From: Sphingomonas sp. QA11 | Lineage (GTDB): Bacteria; Pseudomonadota; Alphaproteobacteria; Sphingomonadales; Sphingomonadaceae | Direction of reading: 5' to 3' | Length of the DNA: 64,000 nucleotides | NCBI RefSeq assembly: GCF_028473665.1 | Contig: NZ_CP098774.1 | Location: 2,942,501 to 3,006,500, forward strand | Part shown: positions 27,252-36,341 of the stretch, one piece after another | Layout of the letters: each line of letters begins with the position of its first letter | How positions within the stretch are numbered: position 1 is the stretch's first letter | The notes under the pieces: model-generated | Told to the model about the DNA's origin: nothing | The model's database searches: none | The model's input: the letters and a program-made list of their open reading frames with translations, nothing else | Program-made: the position numbers and the translations under genes

Positions 27252-28897
27252 TGCGCATGCGGATAGACGCCTTTCAGCCACTCGGCCGCGCACTCATGCT
27301 GCCGATCGCGGTGCTGCCGGGCGCCGGGCTGCTGCTTCGCCTCGGGCAACCGGACATGCTCGACATCACCTTCATCGCGGCGGCGGGCGAAGCAATCTTC
27401 TCCAACCTCGGGCTGATCTTCGCGATCGGCGTCGCCGTCGGCCTTGCGCGCGAGAATAACGGCGCAGCCGGCCTCGCCGGTGCGATCGCCTTTCTCGTGA
27501 CCATCGAGGGCGGCAAGGCGCTGCTCGCGGTACCACCGGCCGTGACCGCCGCCTTTGCCGACCAGGCCGCCCGCGACCTGGCCACCGCAGCATGGAAGGC
27601 GAAGGAACTCGCGAAGCTGAGCGTGCCTGCCGGAATCCTCTCCGGCCTCGCCTCCGGCTGGCTCTACAACCGCTATTCGGGGATAAAGCTGCCCGACTAT
27701 CTCGCCTTTTTCGGCGGCCGCCGCTTCGTGCCGATCGCGGCGGGGTTCGCCGGCCTGGTCGGGGCGGCGGTATTCGGTCTCGGCTTCCCTGTCCTTGAGA
27801 CCGCCATCGACACGCTGAGCCGCTGGGTCGTGAACGCCGGCCCGGTCGGACTGTTCATCTACGGCACGCTCAACCGGCTCCTGATCGTCACCGGCCTCCA
27901 TCATATCCTGAACAACATCGCCTGGTTCTTCCTCGGCGACTTCCATGGCGCGACCGGTGACCTGAAACGCTATTTCGCCGGGGACCCGAGCGCGGGCGCG
28001 TTCATGAGCGGCTTCTTCCCGGTGATGATGTTCGGCCTGCCCGCCGCCTGCCTCGCCATGTATCGTTCGGCCCTGCCGGGACGGCGCAAAGCGGTCGGCG
28101 GCATGCTGCTCAGCCTCGCCCTCACCTCGCTGCTGACCGGGGTGACCGAGCCGATCGAGTTCACCTTCATGTTCCTCGCGCCCCTGCTCTATGCGGTGCA
28201 TGCCGTGCTGACCGGCCTCGCCATGGTGATCATGGACCTGCTCGACGTCAGGCTTGGCTTCGGTTTCTCGGCCGGGCTGTTCGACTATGTCCTGAACTAC
28301 GGCCTCGCGACACGACCGCTGCTGCTGTTCCCCGTCGGCGCCGTCTATTTCGGCATCTATTACGCGACCTTCCGGTTCTGCATCCTTCGTTTCGACCTGA
28401 AGACGCCCGGGCGCGAACCGGAGATTGCGGACAAGCCAGCAAGCCCCAACGCGCCCGAGGATCTGGCGGCGGGGCTGATGCACGCCCTGGGCGGGGCCGG
28501 CAATCTGCGGTCGATCGACGCCTGCACGACTCGCTTGCGGCTGGTGCTGGCCGATCCGGCGAAGGTGGATGAGGCCCGCCTCAAGGCTCTGGGCGCGCGC
28601 GGGGTAGTGCGTCCGGGCGGCAACGCGGTGCAGGTCGTGCTCGGCCCGATCGCCGATCGGGTGGCCGGCGAGATGCGGGCCCTCGGCAGGGATACGACGG
28701 AGGCCGGGGACGACGGCAAGGCGCGCTGGATAGCGGCGCTCGGCGGTAGCAGGAACGTCCTGGAGATCGCGATCAAGGCCGGAAGGATGCGGGCCCGCAT
28801 CGCCGACGTCGACGCGATCAACCGAACAGTGATGGACAAGACAGCACGACGGGGCTGGCACGAGGTTTCGCCCGGCGTGGTTCACGCTCTGGACTGA
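27248..28897 (+). CDS. nagE: PTS system N-acetylglucosamine-specific EIIBC component
   Basis: A 549-residue protein. The EIIC membrane domain covers about 1-385 (opening FQPLGRALMLPIAVLPGAGL; conserved GLHHILNN and TGVTEPIEFTF). EIIB covers about 405-480 with phospho-cysteine C426 in SIDACTTRLRL. The domain order and the missing EIIA fit NagE partnered with the upstream EIIA-HPr-EI fusion. After EIIB there is an extra 55-residue tail (495-549) that aligns by eye with the first EIIB but has lysine where the active cysteine should be. The gene imports GlcNAc as GlcNAc-6-P for NagA. It is last in the operon and convergent with the ABC permease gene 29 bp away. Confidence 0.92.
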   Translation: MMRMRIDAFQPLGRALMLPIAVLPGAGLLLRLGQPDMLDITFIAAAGEAIFSNLGLIFAIGVAVGLARENNGAAGLAGAIAFLVTIEGGKALLAVPPAVTAAFADQAARDLATAAWKAKELAKLSVPAGILSGLASGWLYNRYSGIKLPDYLAFFGGRRFVPIAAGFAGLVGAAVFGLGFPVLETAIDTLSRWVVNAGPVGLFIYGTLNRLLIVTGLHHILNNIAWFFLGDFHGATGDLKRYFAGDPSAGAFMSGFFPVMMFGLPAACLAMYRSALPGRRKAVGGMLLSLALTSLLTGVTEPIEFTFMFLAPLLYAVHAVLTGLAMVIMDLLDVRLGFGFSAGLFDYVLNYGLATRPLLLFPVGAVYFGIYYATFRFCILRFDLKTPGREPEIADKPASPNAPEDLAAGLMHALGGAGNLRSIDACTTRLRLVLADPAKVDEARLKALGARGVVRPGGNAVQVVLGPIADRVAGEMRALGRDTTEAGDDGKARWIAALGGSRNVLEIAIKAGRMRARIADVDAINRTVMDKTARRGWHEVSPGVVHALD

Positions 28898-28926
28898 CGA
28901 GCCGGCGGCGCCACGCACGCCGGAAC

Positions 28927-31422
28927 TCAGTCCTCGCGCAGTGCCAGCGCCGGACGCACGTTCAGCACCGGCAAACTCCCGAGCACGCCGATGCCAAGCG
29001 TCACGACGATCGATGCCGCCAGCGTCATGGCAACGACGCCCCAGTCAGGCGCCCAGGGCAGATTGAACACCTGCACGATGACGTACCATCCGGCGCCAGC
29101 CCCGATCGCCAGCGCGACAGCCGCCAGCAATAGCCCGAGCACGGCATATTCCATCGCCTGAACGGCAAGGATCTGCGCCCGGCTGCCGCCGAGCAGCTTC
29201 AGGATGACGGCATCGAGACGCCGCGCGCGCGCCGAGGCGGCGACCGCGCCGACAAGGACGGCGACCCCGGCGGCGACGGTGACGGCAGCCGCCGCACGGA
29301 CGGCGAAGGCGATACGGCCGAGCAGTTCGCCGATCTGACCGATCACGTCACCAACCCGGATCAGCGTGACCGAAGGCAGGGCAGCGCCGACTTCCAGCGC
29401 GATCGGTCCATCACGATCAGCCGGGGTGTAGATGCTGGCGAGCAGGCTGTGCGGTGCTTCCTCGATCAGGCCCGGCGAGAAGACGATCGCGAAATTCAGG
29501 CCGAGCCCGCTCCAGTCGATCGTCCTGAACGCCGCGATCCGCGCCGGCACGTCGACGCCAAGCACGGCCACGGTGATCTCGTCGCCGATCTTCAGCCCGA
29601 GCGATGCGGCCGCCTTGTCCTCGATCGACACGAGAGGCGGCCCGCGATAGTCCGACGGCCACCATTTCCCGGCGCTGATCGTGTTCCGCGCCGGCAGAGT
29701 CGCCGCCCAGGTGATGGTGCGATCGCCCCGCAGCACCCAGGCATCCTCGGGCAGGTTCTTCATGTCAGCCACCCGTTGCCCCTTGAGCGCGACGATCGAT
29801 CCGCGCAGCGATGGCGTCGCCTCGAACCGGGCACCGGGGGCGGCGCGCAGGACCGCCGCGCGGAAGGCCGGAGTGTCTTCCGGCTGAAGGTCGATGGCGA
29901 AGAAGCGCGGTGCCTTTGCGGGTGCCGCATTGGTCATCTCGCTCGACAAGCTGGTATCGATCGTCGCCAGCGCGACGAATAGCGAAAAACCAAGGCCGAG
30001 CGCGACCACCAGCCGGTCGGTCTGCGCGCCGGGCCGGTGCAGGTTGGCGAGCGCCATGCGCAACAACGGCCGGCGCGGCCGCGGCAGTTTCGCCATGCCG
30101 CGCCGGATCGCCAGCCCGATCAGCCACAACGCGAGGATGAGCACCGCGATCGCGCCGACAAAGCCCAGCGCCAGAATCTGGTCCGACGCGGTCAGCACGG
30201 CGAGCGCGATCAGCGCGGCGAGCAGCCCGACCATTGCCGCGATCACCCGCCAGGATGGCCACCGGCGGCGTGCGACCGCGCCGCGCAGCAACGTCGCGGC
30301 AGGCACGCTGCGCGCACGGGCGAGCGCGGGAAGAGCGAACAGGATGCCGACGATCAACCCGAGCACCGCCGCGCTCAGCAGCGGCGCCGGATAGAGCGCG
30401 AGGCGAGGTGGCACCGGCAGGGCGTCGCCCGCCACCGCGGCAACGATCGCCGGCACCGTCGCGCCGAGGATCAATCCGCCACCGATCCCCGCGCCGGCGA
30501 CCAGCCCGAGCTGGATCAGGAACATCGCGGCGATGGTACGCGACCGGGCGCCGAGCACCTTCAGGGTCGCGATGATCGGCGTCTTGCCGGCGAGATAGGC
30601 GCTCACGCCGCTTCCCACCCCGACTCCGGCGATGGCGAGCGCGGCGAGCCCGACAAGCAGCAGGAACTGGCCAAGCTGGGCGATGCCGCGCCGGAGCCCG
30701 CTCGCGGCGCGATCGGCAGTGCGTTCCGACCAGCCAGCACCCGGGAAACGCGCCACCAGCCGATTGCCCAATGCCTCGGCATCAGTGCCTGGCGGAAGTG
30801 TCAGACGATAGCGGCTCTCGTACAGGCTTCCCGGCTGCACCGCGTTGGTCGCATCCAGCCCGGCCATGTCGACGATCACGCGCGGGCCAAAGCTGAACCC
30901 GTCGCCGAGCGCATCGGGTTCCTCGGCGATGAGGCCGATCACCGCAAGGCGTGCCGTGCCGATCCGGATATGGTCGCCGACCTTCAGCCCAAGCCGATCA
31001 GCGAGAGCGGGCGCGATCGCTGCCTGTCGGCCGTGCGGGCGCGAGGCAAGCGCACCCGGGGCAAGCCTGAAGGTGCCGACCAGCGGCCAGCGATTGTCGA
31101 CCCCCTTCAGGTCGACCAGGGTCGGCGTCGCGCCAGTGTCGGTCTGCACCATCGCGCGCATCCCGACCGTCTCCGACAACCGCCCTCGCGCGGCGAAGAC
31201 GGCGCTCTCCTCGACGGTGGCGCGACGCTGCGAGATACGCAGCTGCAGGTCGCCGCCCAGCATCGCCCTGCTCTGCCCCTCCAGCGCGGCGAGGATGCTC
31301 GCGGAAAGGCTGCCGATCCCGGCCAGCGCGGCCGTGCCGAGGAAAAGGCACAGCGCAAGCAGCAACAGGCCACGCCCGCCGCGCCGGAGATCCCGCAGCC
31401 CCAGCCGCCAGGCGAGCCTCAC
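28927..31422 (-). CDS. ybbP: ABC transporter permease, FtsX/YbbP family
   Basis: An 831-residue membrane protein that starts at GTG 31422, overlapping the ATPase stop (GTGA). It has an N-terminal transmembrane helix (GLLLLALCLFLGTAALAGIG), a periplasmic MacB-like region, two FtsX-type membrane bundles (about 265-400 and 715-820) and a second soluble region between them. This is the YbbP architecture paired with YbbA. The family is thought to move hydrophobic compounds or lipoproteins from the inner membrane; the exact substrate is not established. The order with ybbA and the divergent tesA is the same as in E. coli. Confidence 0.88.
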   Translation of the reverse strand: MRLAWRLGLRDLRRGGRGLLLLALCLFLGTAALAGIGSLSASILAALEGQSRAMLGGDLQLRISQRRATVEESAVFAARGRLSETVGMRAMVQTDTGATPTLVDLKGVDNRWPLVGTFRLAPGALASRPHGRQAAIAPALADRLGLKVGDHIRIGTARLAVIGLIAEEPDALGDGFSFGPRVIVDMAGLDATNAVQPGSLYESRYRLTLPPGTDAEALGNRLVARFPGAGWSERTADRAASGLRRGIAQLGQFLLLVGLAALAIAGVGVGSGVSAYLAGKTPIIATLKVLGARSRTIAAMFLIQLGLVAGAGIGGGLILGATVPAIVAAVAGDALPVPPRLALYPAPLLSAAVLGLIVGILFALPALARARSVPAATLLRGAVARRRWPSWRVIAAMVGLLAALIALAVLTASDQILALGFVGAIAVLILALWLIGLAIRRGMAKLPRPRRPLLRMALANLHRPGAQTDRLVVALGLGFSLFVALATIDTSLSSEMTNAAPAKAPRFFAIDLQPEDTPAFRAAVLRAAPGARFEATPSLRGSIVALKGQRVADMKNLPEDAWVLRGDRTITWAATLPARNTISAGKWWPSDYRGPPLVSIEDKAAASLGLKIGDEITVAVLGVDVPARIAAFRTIDWSGLGLNFAIVFSPGLIEEAPHSLLASIYTPADRDGPIALEVGAALPSVTLIRVGDVIGQIGELLGRIAFAVRAAAAVTVAAGVAVLVGAVAASARARRLDAVILKLLGGSRAQILAVQAMEYAVLGLLLAAVALAIGAGAGWYVIVQVFNLPWAPDWGVVAMTLAASIVVTLGIGVLGSLPVLNVRPALALRED

Positions 31423-32093
31423 GCGTGGCGCCGGTCGGCGACGATACGGCCGTCGGCAAGCTCGATCACCCGGGCGCAGCGCGCCGCCAGCGCGGGATCA
31501 TGCGTGATGACGAACAATGTCGCACCGGTCTCGCGATGGCGCGCGAACAGCAGGTCCATGATCGCGGCGCCCGTCGCGGTATCGAGATTGCCGGTGGGCT
31601 CGTCAGCGAACAGCAAGGCCGGGCGCGGTGCGAGCGCGCGGGCGATGGCGACGCGCTGCTGCTCGCCGCCCGAGAGCTGGGCCGGATAGTGATCGAGCCG
31701 GTGGCCAAGGCCGACGCCCCGCAGTTCGGCCCCGGCGCGCTCAAAGGCATCGCGCACGCCGGCCAGTTCCAGCGGCACGGCGACGTTTTCCAGGGCAGTC
31801 ATGGTGGGAAGCAGGTGGAAAGCCTGAAGGACGATGCCGATGCGCCCGCGACGCGCCACGGCCAGCGCATCCTCATCGAGCGCGGCGAAATTCAGGCCGG
31901 CCACGCCGACGGCACCGTTGCCCGGCCGCTCAAGCCCTGCCAGGATCGCCATCAGCGACGACTTGCCCGACCCCGACGGGCCGAGCAGCGCGACACTGTC
32001 CCCCGTCGCGACCGACAGGTCTATCCCGTGCAGGATTTGCACCCGGGCAGGCGGCTGGCCAAGGGCGAGCGTGACCCCTTCAGCAACGATCAC
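31419..32093 (-). CDS. ybbA: ABC transporter ATP-binding protein (YbbA/LolD type)
   Basis: A protein of about 224 residues. GTG 32093 is chosen because the product then begins IVAEGVTLALGQ, as family members do; longer in-frame starts overlap the divergent tesA gene, so the start is uncertain. It has Walker A (LLGPSGSGKSSLMAIL), the ABC signature (QLSGGEQQRVAIARAL) and Walker B (ALLFADEPTGNLD). It energises the YbbP permease, whose start overlaps its stop. Confidence 0.87.
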   Translation of the reverse strand: MIVAEGVTLALGQPPARVQILHGIDLSVATGDSVALLGPSGSGKSSLMAILAGLERPGNGAVGVAGLNFAALDEDALAVARRGRIGIVLQAFHLLPTMTALENVAVPLELAGVRDAFERAGAELRGVGLGHRLDHYPAQLSGGEQQRVAIARALAPRPALLFADEPTGNLDTATGAAIMDLLFARHRETGATLFVITHDPALAARCARVIELADGRIVADRRHA

Positions 32094-32149
32094 GTTGCTT
32101 TCGGAAGGTACAGGGTTATCCGGAGTGCCGGCCGATGCGGAGGAAGATG

Positions 32150-32806
32150 ATGATGCCACGATGCCTGCGATATGGCGTGCTTCGGCGAGTTGTCCAACTG
32201 GGCTTGCTCTTCGCACTGACAGCCGCCGCCCCAGCGCCGCCCAAGCCGCTGATCTGGGCGTTCGGCGACAGCCTCACGGCCGGCCTCGGCCTGCCGCCCG
32301 ACCAGGGATATGTACCGCAACTGGAGCGCGCTCTCCGGCGTGCCGGCATCAATGCCGAGGTACGCAACGGCGGCGTATCGGGCGACACCGCGGCTCAGGG
32401 CCGGGCGCGCCTGTTGTGGGGCCTGCGCGGGCTGGGGCGGAAGCCCGATCTCGTCCTGCTTGAGCTCGGCGCGAACGACATGCTGCGCGGCCTGCCGACC
32501 GACCAGGTCGCGAGCAACCTCGACAGGATCCTGACGGAGCTGAAGCGGCGGGAGATTCCGGTGCTGGTGATGGGCATGCGCGCCGCCCCCAATCTCGGCA
32601 CCGCCTATCGCGACGCGTTCGAGAGCATCTATCCGCGCCTCGCCGGACGCCATGGCGTTCCGCTCTACCCGTTTTTCTTGGAAGGCGTGGCGGGCAACCG
32701 CACCCTCATCCAGGCGGATGGCCTTCACCCCAATGCGAAAGGCGTCACGATCGTGGTGCGCAGGACCTTGCCGGCCGTGCGGTCGGCATTACGGCGAACA
32801 CCATAG
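32150..32806 (+). CDS. tesA: Arylesterase / thioesterase I, GDSL (SGNH) family
   Basis: A protein of about 218 residues with a signal peptide (LRRVVQLGLLFALTAAAPAP), so periplasmic. All four SGNH blocks are present: FGDSLTAGLG (Ser), NGGVSGDTAAQG (Gly), LGANDMLRG (Asn) and DGLHPNAKG (Asp-His). Three adjacent ATGs occur at 32147-32155; GGAGGA at 32139-32144 favours 32150 or 32153. It diverges from ybbA with about 56 bp between starts, the conserved tesA/ybbAP arrangement. It hydrolyses esters or acyl thioesters of small or lipid substrates. Confidence 0.92.
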   Translation: MMPRCLRYGVLRRVVQLGLLFALTAAAPAPPKPLIWAFGDSLTAGLGLPPDQGYVPQLERALRRAGINAEVRNGGVSGDTAAQGRARLLWGLRGLGRKPDLVLLELGANDMLRGLPTDQVASNLDRILTELKRREIPVLVMGMRAAPNLGTAYRDAFESIYPRLAGRHGVPLYPFFLEGVAGNRTLIQADGLHPNAKGVTIVVRRTLPAVRSALRRTP

Positions 32807-32828
32807 GCTTTTCCCCGTCCCGCACGGT

Positions 32829-33013
32829 TAACAGGGAAGCAAACAGGGAATAAAAATTCTTCCCCTGTTATGTTGGATTTTGCAGCAATTTTTCTATCAA
32901 GGTATCAATGGCTTATCCGGCCTATTCCCTGTTATGCGGAACAGGGGAAAAAACCGCGCGTAACAGGGGCAATCACCTGCATACCAGGTGCGGCATGCGG
33001 CGTAACAGGGGAC
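32829..33013 (+). repeat. Intergenic element built from AACAGGG(G)A motifs, copy 1
   Basis: The 361-bp gap after tesA contains no convincing gene. It holds seven copies of an AACAGGG-type 8-10-mer: direct at 32829, 32841, 32940, 32961 and 33003, inverted at 32861-32870 and 32925-32934. The block TTCCCTGTTATGCGGAACAG at 32925-32944 recurs almost unchanged at 56377, where the same motifs are also clustered. The two copies share order and orientation, so this is a dispersed repeat family. Confidence 0.7.
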
Positions 33014-33173
33014 GCCCTTTTTGGTCTCCGGTCATGTGAAAGAGCGCAGCGATTGCTCGGCAGATAGCCTCCGGCCGGGCAACATCATGTGCGTATTTCG
33101 GCAGGGTTGAATCGATCCGGCCATTCTCCCGCGAACGGCTCCGTTTTCCGTCACGGTCCCAGAGAATATGACC

Positions 33174-33872
33174 CTAGCGAACATCGATCAGGAGGATTTC
33201 GGCGAACTTGCGGGATTCGATCCGGATCTCCCTTTCGCTCGCGATGGCGGCGCCTTCGAGTGGTCCGACGGCCTGTCCATTGACCTCGACGCTACCACCG
33301 AGTGTCATCACATAGGCCCGCCGTCCCCGCCCCAGGATATAGTCCAACGCCCCCCGCGCGGGCAGGCGCGCGCCGAACACGCGAGCGCGCGAATGCAGCA
33401 GCATTGCCGGCCTGTCCTCCGAAAAGCCGCTGGCCAGCAGCGCGAGGCGTCCGGTGTGGCCACGGCCAGGGAACTTCACGACGCGCCGCTGCACCCGCTC
33501 CGGCACCGTCTCCATGCGCAGCCTGATCTCGACGAATTCCGCCAGCTTCGCGCCGGGATTGCTTTGGGCATGGACGATCCCGCGGCCGGGGCAGAGCAGT
33601 TGCACCTCCCCCGCGAGAGTGCGGTCGACGGCATCCATGTTGACCCGGTGCGCGATCACTCCCTTGCGCACGATCGTCAGGATATCGACGCCGTCGATCG
33701 GGTGAGGCGGCATATCAGTGCGCGGTTCGAGGAGATTGTGGTTCAGCGTCGTCAGGGCACCCCAATGGCCCCGCGCCGCATCCTGATATTGCCCGAAGGA
33801 AAAATGATGCAACGCCTCCAGCCCGGCAAGTCGCGTGAGGCCCAGCTCGTCGCGGGCGCGCAGCTCGATCAT
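33174..33872 (-). CDS. Pirin family protein with an altered metal site
   Basis: A 232-residue bicupin of the pirin/YhhW family. The opening LHHFSFGQYQDAARGHWGAL and later GRGIVHAQSNPG are pirin hallmarks. In active pirins the metal ligands sit in HPHxxxE and HSE. Here those positions read HPIDGVD and HAQ, so one His and one Glu ligand appear lost. Quercetinase activity is therefore doubtful, and a sensor or non-catalytic role is possible. The ATG overlaps the kdpE stop (ATGA), placing it in a kdpD-kdpE-pirin operon. Recognition of the family is firm; the consequence of the substitutions is inference. Confidence 0.8.
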   Translation of the reverse strand: MIELRARDELGLTRLAGLEALHHFSFGQYQDAARGHWGALTTLNHNLLEPRTDMPPHPIDGVDILTIVRKGVIAHRVNMDAVDRTLAGEVQLLCPGRGIVHAQSNPGAKLAEFVEIRLRMETVPERVQRRVVKFPGRGHTGRLALLASGFSEDRPAMLLHSRARVFGARLPARGALDYILGRGRRAYVMTLGGSVEVNGQAVGPLEGAAIASEREIRIESRKFAEILLIDVR

Positions 33873-34558
33873 CCCTCCCTCACCCCCGGGGTGAGGCGGT
33901 AGCCAACGCCGGGCTCAGTGATCAGCAGCCGCGGATCGCCCGGATCCTCCTCGATCTTCTGCCGCAACAGGCCGACATAGACGCGCAGATACTGGCTGTC
34001 CGCGCCCTCCGACCCCCATCCCGCGGCAAGCAGTCGCTTGTGCGTGACCACCTGCCCCGCACTGAGCGCGAGGGCACGCAGCAGATCATATTCCTTGCGC
34101 GAGAGCCTGACCGGTTCCCCGTCGAGCCTGACATGGCGCCCGACAAAATCGATTTCGAGCGGCCCGCCGCGATAGGCCTCGGGCTCGCTTTCAAGGCTAT
34201 TGCCGCGCCGGATCGCGGCACGGATGCGTGCCATGAGTTCGCCGATCTCGAACGGCTTGTTCACATAATCGTCGGCGCCATTGTCCAGCGCCGTGATCTT
34301 CTCGGCCTCCTGATGGCGCGCCGAGATCACGATGATCGGCACTTCGCTGGCGGCACGGATGCGCTTGATGACGTCCTTGCCATCCATGTCGGGCAGGCCG
34401 AGGTCTAGCAGGACGACGTCTGGCCGTTCCGAAAGTGCAAGACTGGACGCGCCGTTCCCGTCCGAGGCCACGCTGACCTGATAGCCGGCGGCCCCCAGCA
34501 CAGGCTGAAGCACGGCGACAAGCGAGGGCTCGTCATCGACAAGCAGGATATGGGTCAT
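33869..34558 (-). CDS. kdpE: OmpR-family response regulator, KdpE type
   Basis: A 229-residue regulator. The receiver domain has DDE at 8-10, phospho-acceptor D52 in VLLDLGLPDMDG, and a conserved lysine in VNKPF. The winged-helix C-terminal domain contains LRVYVGLLRQKIEEDP and ITEPGVGYRL, typical of KdpE. The ATG at 34558 overlaps the kdpD stop (ATGA); a longer in-frame version lies inside kdpD. In other bacteria KdpE activates kdpFABC for potassium uptake, but no kdp transporter genes are in the window, so its target is open. Confidence 0.88.
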   Translation of the reverse strand: MTHILLVDDEPSLVAVLQPVLGAAGYQVSVASDGNGASSLALSERPDVVLLDLGLPDMDGKDVIKRIRAASEVPIIVISARHQEAEKITALDNGADDYVNKPFEIGELMARIRAAIRRGNSLESEPEAYRGGPLEIDFVGRHVRLDGEPVRLSRKEYDLLRALALSAGQVVTHKRLLAAGWGSEGADSQYLRVYVGLLRQKIEEDPGDPRLLITEPGVGYRLTPGVREG

Positions 34559-36063
34559 GGTGCCCGGGTTCCTTCGGCAAGCGGCAGGCAGATGGTGATG
34601 AGAGTGCCGCGGCCCTCGATGCCCGGAACGGTCGCCCCGATGGTCCCGCCGAGCGCCTCGACAAAACCCTTGGCGATCGCGAGCCCGAGCCCGCTGCCGC
34701 GCGGGGAAGCTTCGCTTCGCGCGACACGGTAGAAGCGGTCGAACACGCGCTTCGCATCCTGTTCGGGAATGCCATAGCCCTCGTCGGTAATGGCGATGCG
34801 GCAAAGGCCGTCGGTCCGCGCTATCTCGATCCGGATGCGGGTGCCGTCGTCGCTATAGGTGATCGCATTGTCGAGGATGTTGATCAGGACTAGTTCGAAC
34901 AAGGCCGGATTCGCCGCGATCAGCAGATCGGATTCGCGATCGCGCATCATGATCGCGCGCGCGCCCGCCCGCGACCGTACGCGCTGAACGGCCGCAGCGA
35001 CCATTTCGGAGACGCTCAGGATCTGCAGCGGCGCAGGCCCGCCGCCCGTTTCAAGCCGGCTCATCTCGAGCAGGTTCGCAGTATAGCGATTGAGCCGCTC
35101 GCCTTCGTCGACGATGCCCCGCAACAGGCGCATCGAGGTCTCCGGATCAAGTTTTTCCCCATAGGTGATCAGGCTCGACGCCGACGCGCTGATCGCCGCG
35201 AGCGGCGTGCGGAAATCATGGCTGACCGATGCGAGCAACGCGCTCTTCAATTCCTCCGCGCGCGCCGAAGCGTTCCGTTCGGTCATCTGTTCGGAAAGTG
35301 CGGCGCGTTCGAGAGTCAGCGCGACCATGTTGCCGAGTGCATTGACGAAGGCGGGTTCGATACCGCGAGGGCGAAAGGGTTCGACGACCATCGCGATCGG
35401 CGCCCCGGTTCCGCGTTCCAAACGACGACCGAGCAGGCCGCCGTCCCGAAGCATCGGCGCCGGGCTCGACAGCACCGTCGCGGCGAATGCGCGCCATCGC
35501 GTATCGTGCGGGATCTGGTCGAGCGAGACCAGATCAGTTCCCTCGGCACGGAAAAGCGACACGCGCGCCCCGAGAATGTCATGCGCGGCCTTGCCGACCG
35601 TTGCGACGACATCCTGCAATCGAAGCGCGGATTGCAGCGCCCGGCTCAGTTCGAGCAGACTATTGAGTTGCAGGTTGCTGACGCGCGCAGCCTCCGCATG
35701 GTCCTTGAGCCGCCCGGCAAGCACCCCGGACACGAGCGCGCAGAGATTGAAGACGACCAGCGGCGCGGCGTCGCTGCCCGTCGCAAGCCGGAAGGTGAGC
35801 ACCGGCTCGGTCAGGTAGAAATTGTAGATCAGGAAACCGACCAGCGCGGCGATCAGGGCCGAGGCAAGGCCGCACAGCGCGCCCGCCACCGTGATCCCGA
35901 GCACGAAGACGAGCGCCGCCGCGACCTCGCTGACCTGGGAGGCGGCGAAGGAACCAGTAGCTGACAGAACGACCAGGAAGATCGTCAGCAGGAACTGCCG
36001 GGGGCTCAGATGCAGTTTCACCCCGCGCATGGTGTCGAACAACGAGGTGCGGCCATCCGTCAT
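34555..36063 (-). CDS. kdpD: Short KdpD-like sensor histidine kinase
   Basis: A 502-residue kinase with four membrane segments (about 22-120, DUF4118 type), a GAF-like domain (about 140-255), HisKA with H282 in LLASVSHDFRTPLAAISAS, and HATPase (NILDNAITYSDDG; GSGLGLAIAKGF). Full-length KdpD is near 890 residues. The N-terminal KdpD sensor and universal-stress domains are absent, so this is the truncated form that begins at the membrane domain. It is cotranscribed with kdpE and the pirin gene. The ligand it senses is unknown; turgor or potassium sensing cannot be assumed without the N-terminal part. Confidence 0.87.
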   Translation of the reverse strand: MTDGRTSLFDTMRGVKLHLSPRQFLLTIFLVVLSATGSFAASQVSEVAAALVFVLGITVAGALCGLASALIAALVGFLIYNFYLTEPVLTFRLATGSDAAPLVVFNLCALVSGVLAGRLKDHAEAARVSNLQLNSLLELSRALQSALRLQDVVATVGKAAHDILGARVSLFRAEGTDLVSLDQIPHDTRWRAFAATVLSSPAPMLRDGGLLGRRLERGTGAPIAMVVEPFRPRGIEPAFVNALGNMVALTLERAALSEQMTERNASARAEELKSALLASVSHDFRTPLAAISASASSLITYGEKLDPETSMRLLRGIVDEGERLNRYTANLLEMSRLETGGGPAPLQILSVSEMVAAAVQRVRSRAGARAIMMRDRESDLLIAANPALFELVLINILDNAITYSDDGTRIRIEIARTDGLCRIAITDEGYGIPEQDAKRVFDRFYRVARSEASPRGSGLGLAIAKGFVEALGGTIGATVPGIEGRGTLITICLPLAEGTRAP

Positions 36064-36341
36064 CGATTATCCGGTTTTCCCTGCCTTCGGTCCGCACCCT
36101 GATGGTCCACGACGGCGGGCGCTAGCTCTTGGGAGGGGAGCATCGGGCTGCCCACCGCCGTGGTGATGGAGCGCCTCCTCCGGGGGGAGGAAAGACCGTG
36201 CGGAGGGGCCGCAACGGAGGGGCTCGCCAAATGGGGATAGGGGCACGCCGGCCGGTCAGTCCATGCATAAAAAACCTATAGTAACACCCCTCCCCCGCTC
36301 CGTCCTAGGCATTGCACGACTCAACTCCCCTGGAGCGAATG

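Noticed and set aside
24735..28918. Two long minus-strand open frames opposite the PTS fusion and nagE
   Set aside because: They lie fully opposite genes with clear catalytic motifs and read as charged, repetitive shadow sequence.
32829..33013. CRISPR array
   Set aside because: The AACAGGG motifs are too short, irregularly spaced and occur in both orientations; there are no spacers of constant length.
33089..33902. Plus-strand frames opposite the pirin gene
   Set aside because: They are antisense to a recognisable pirin and carry no domain features.
36064..36341. Possible small gene upstream of pal
   Set aside because: No frame with a ribosome site and coding character was found; the stretch is purine-rich and repetitive.
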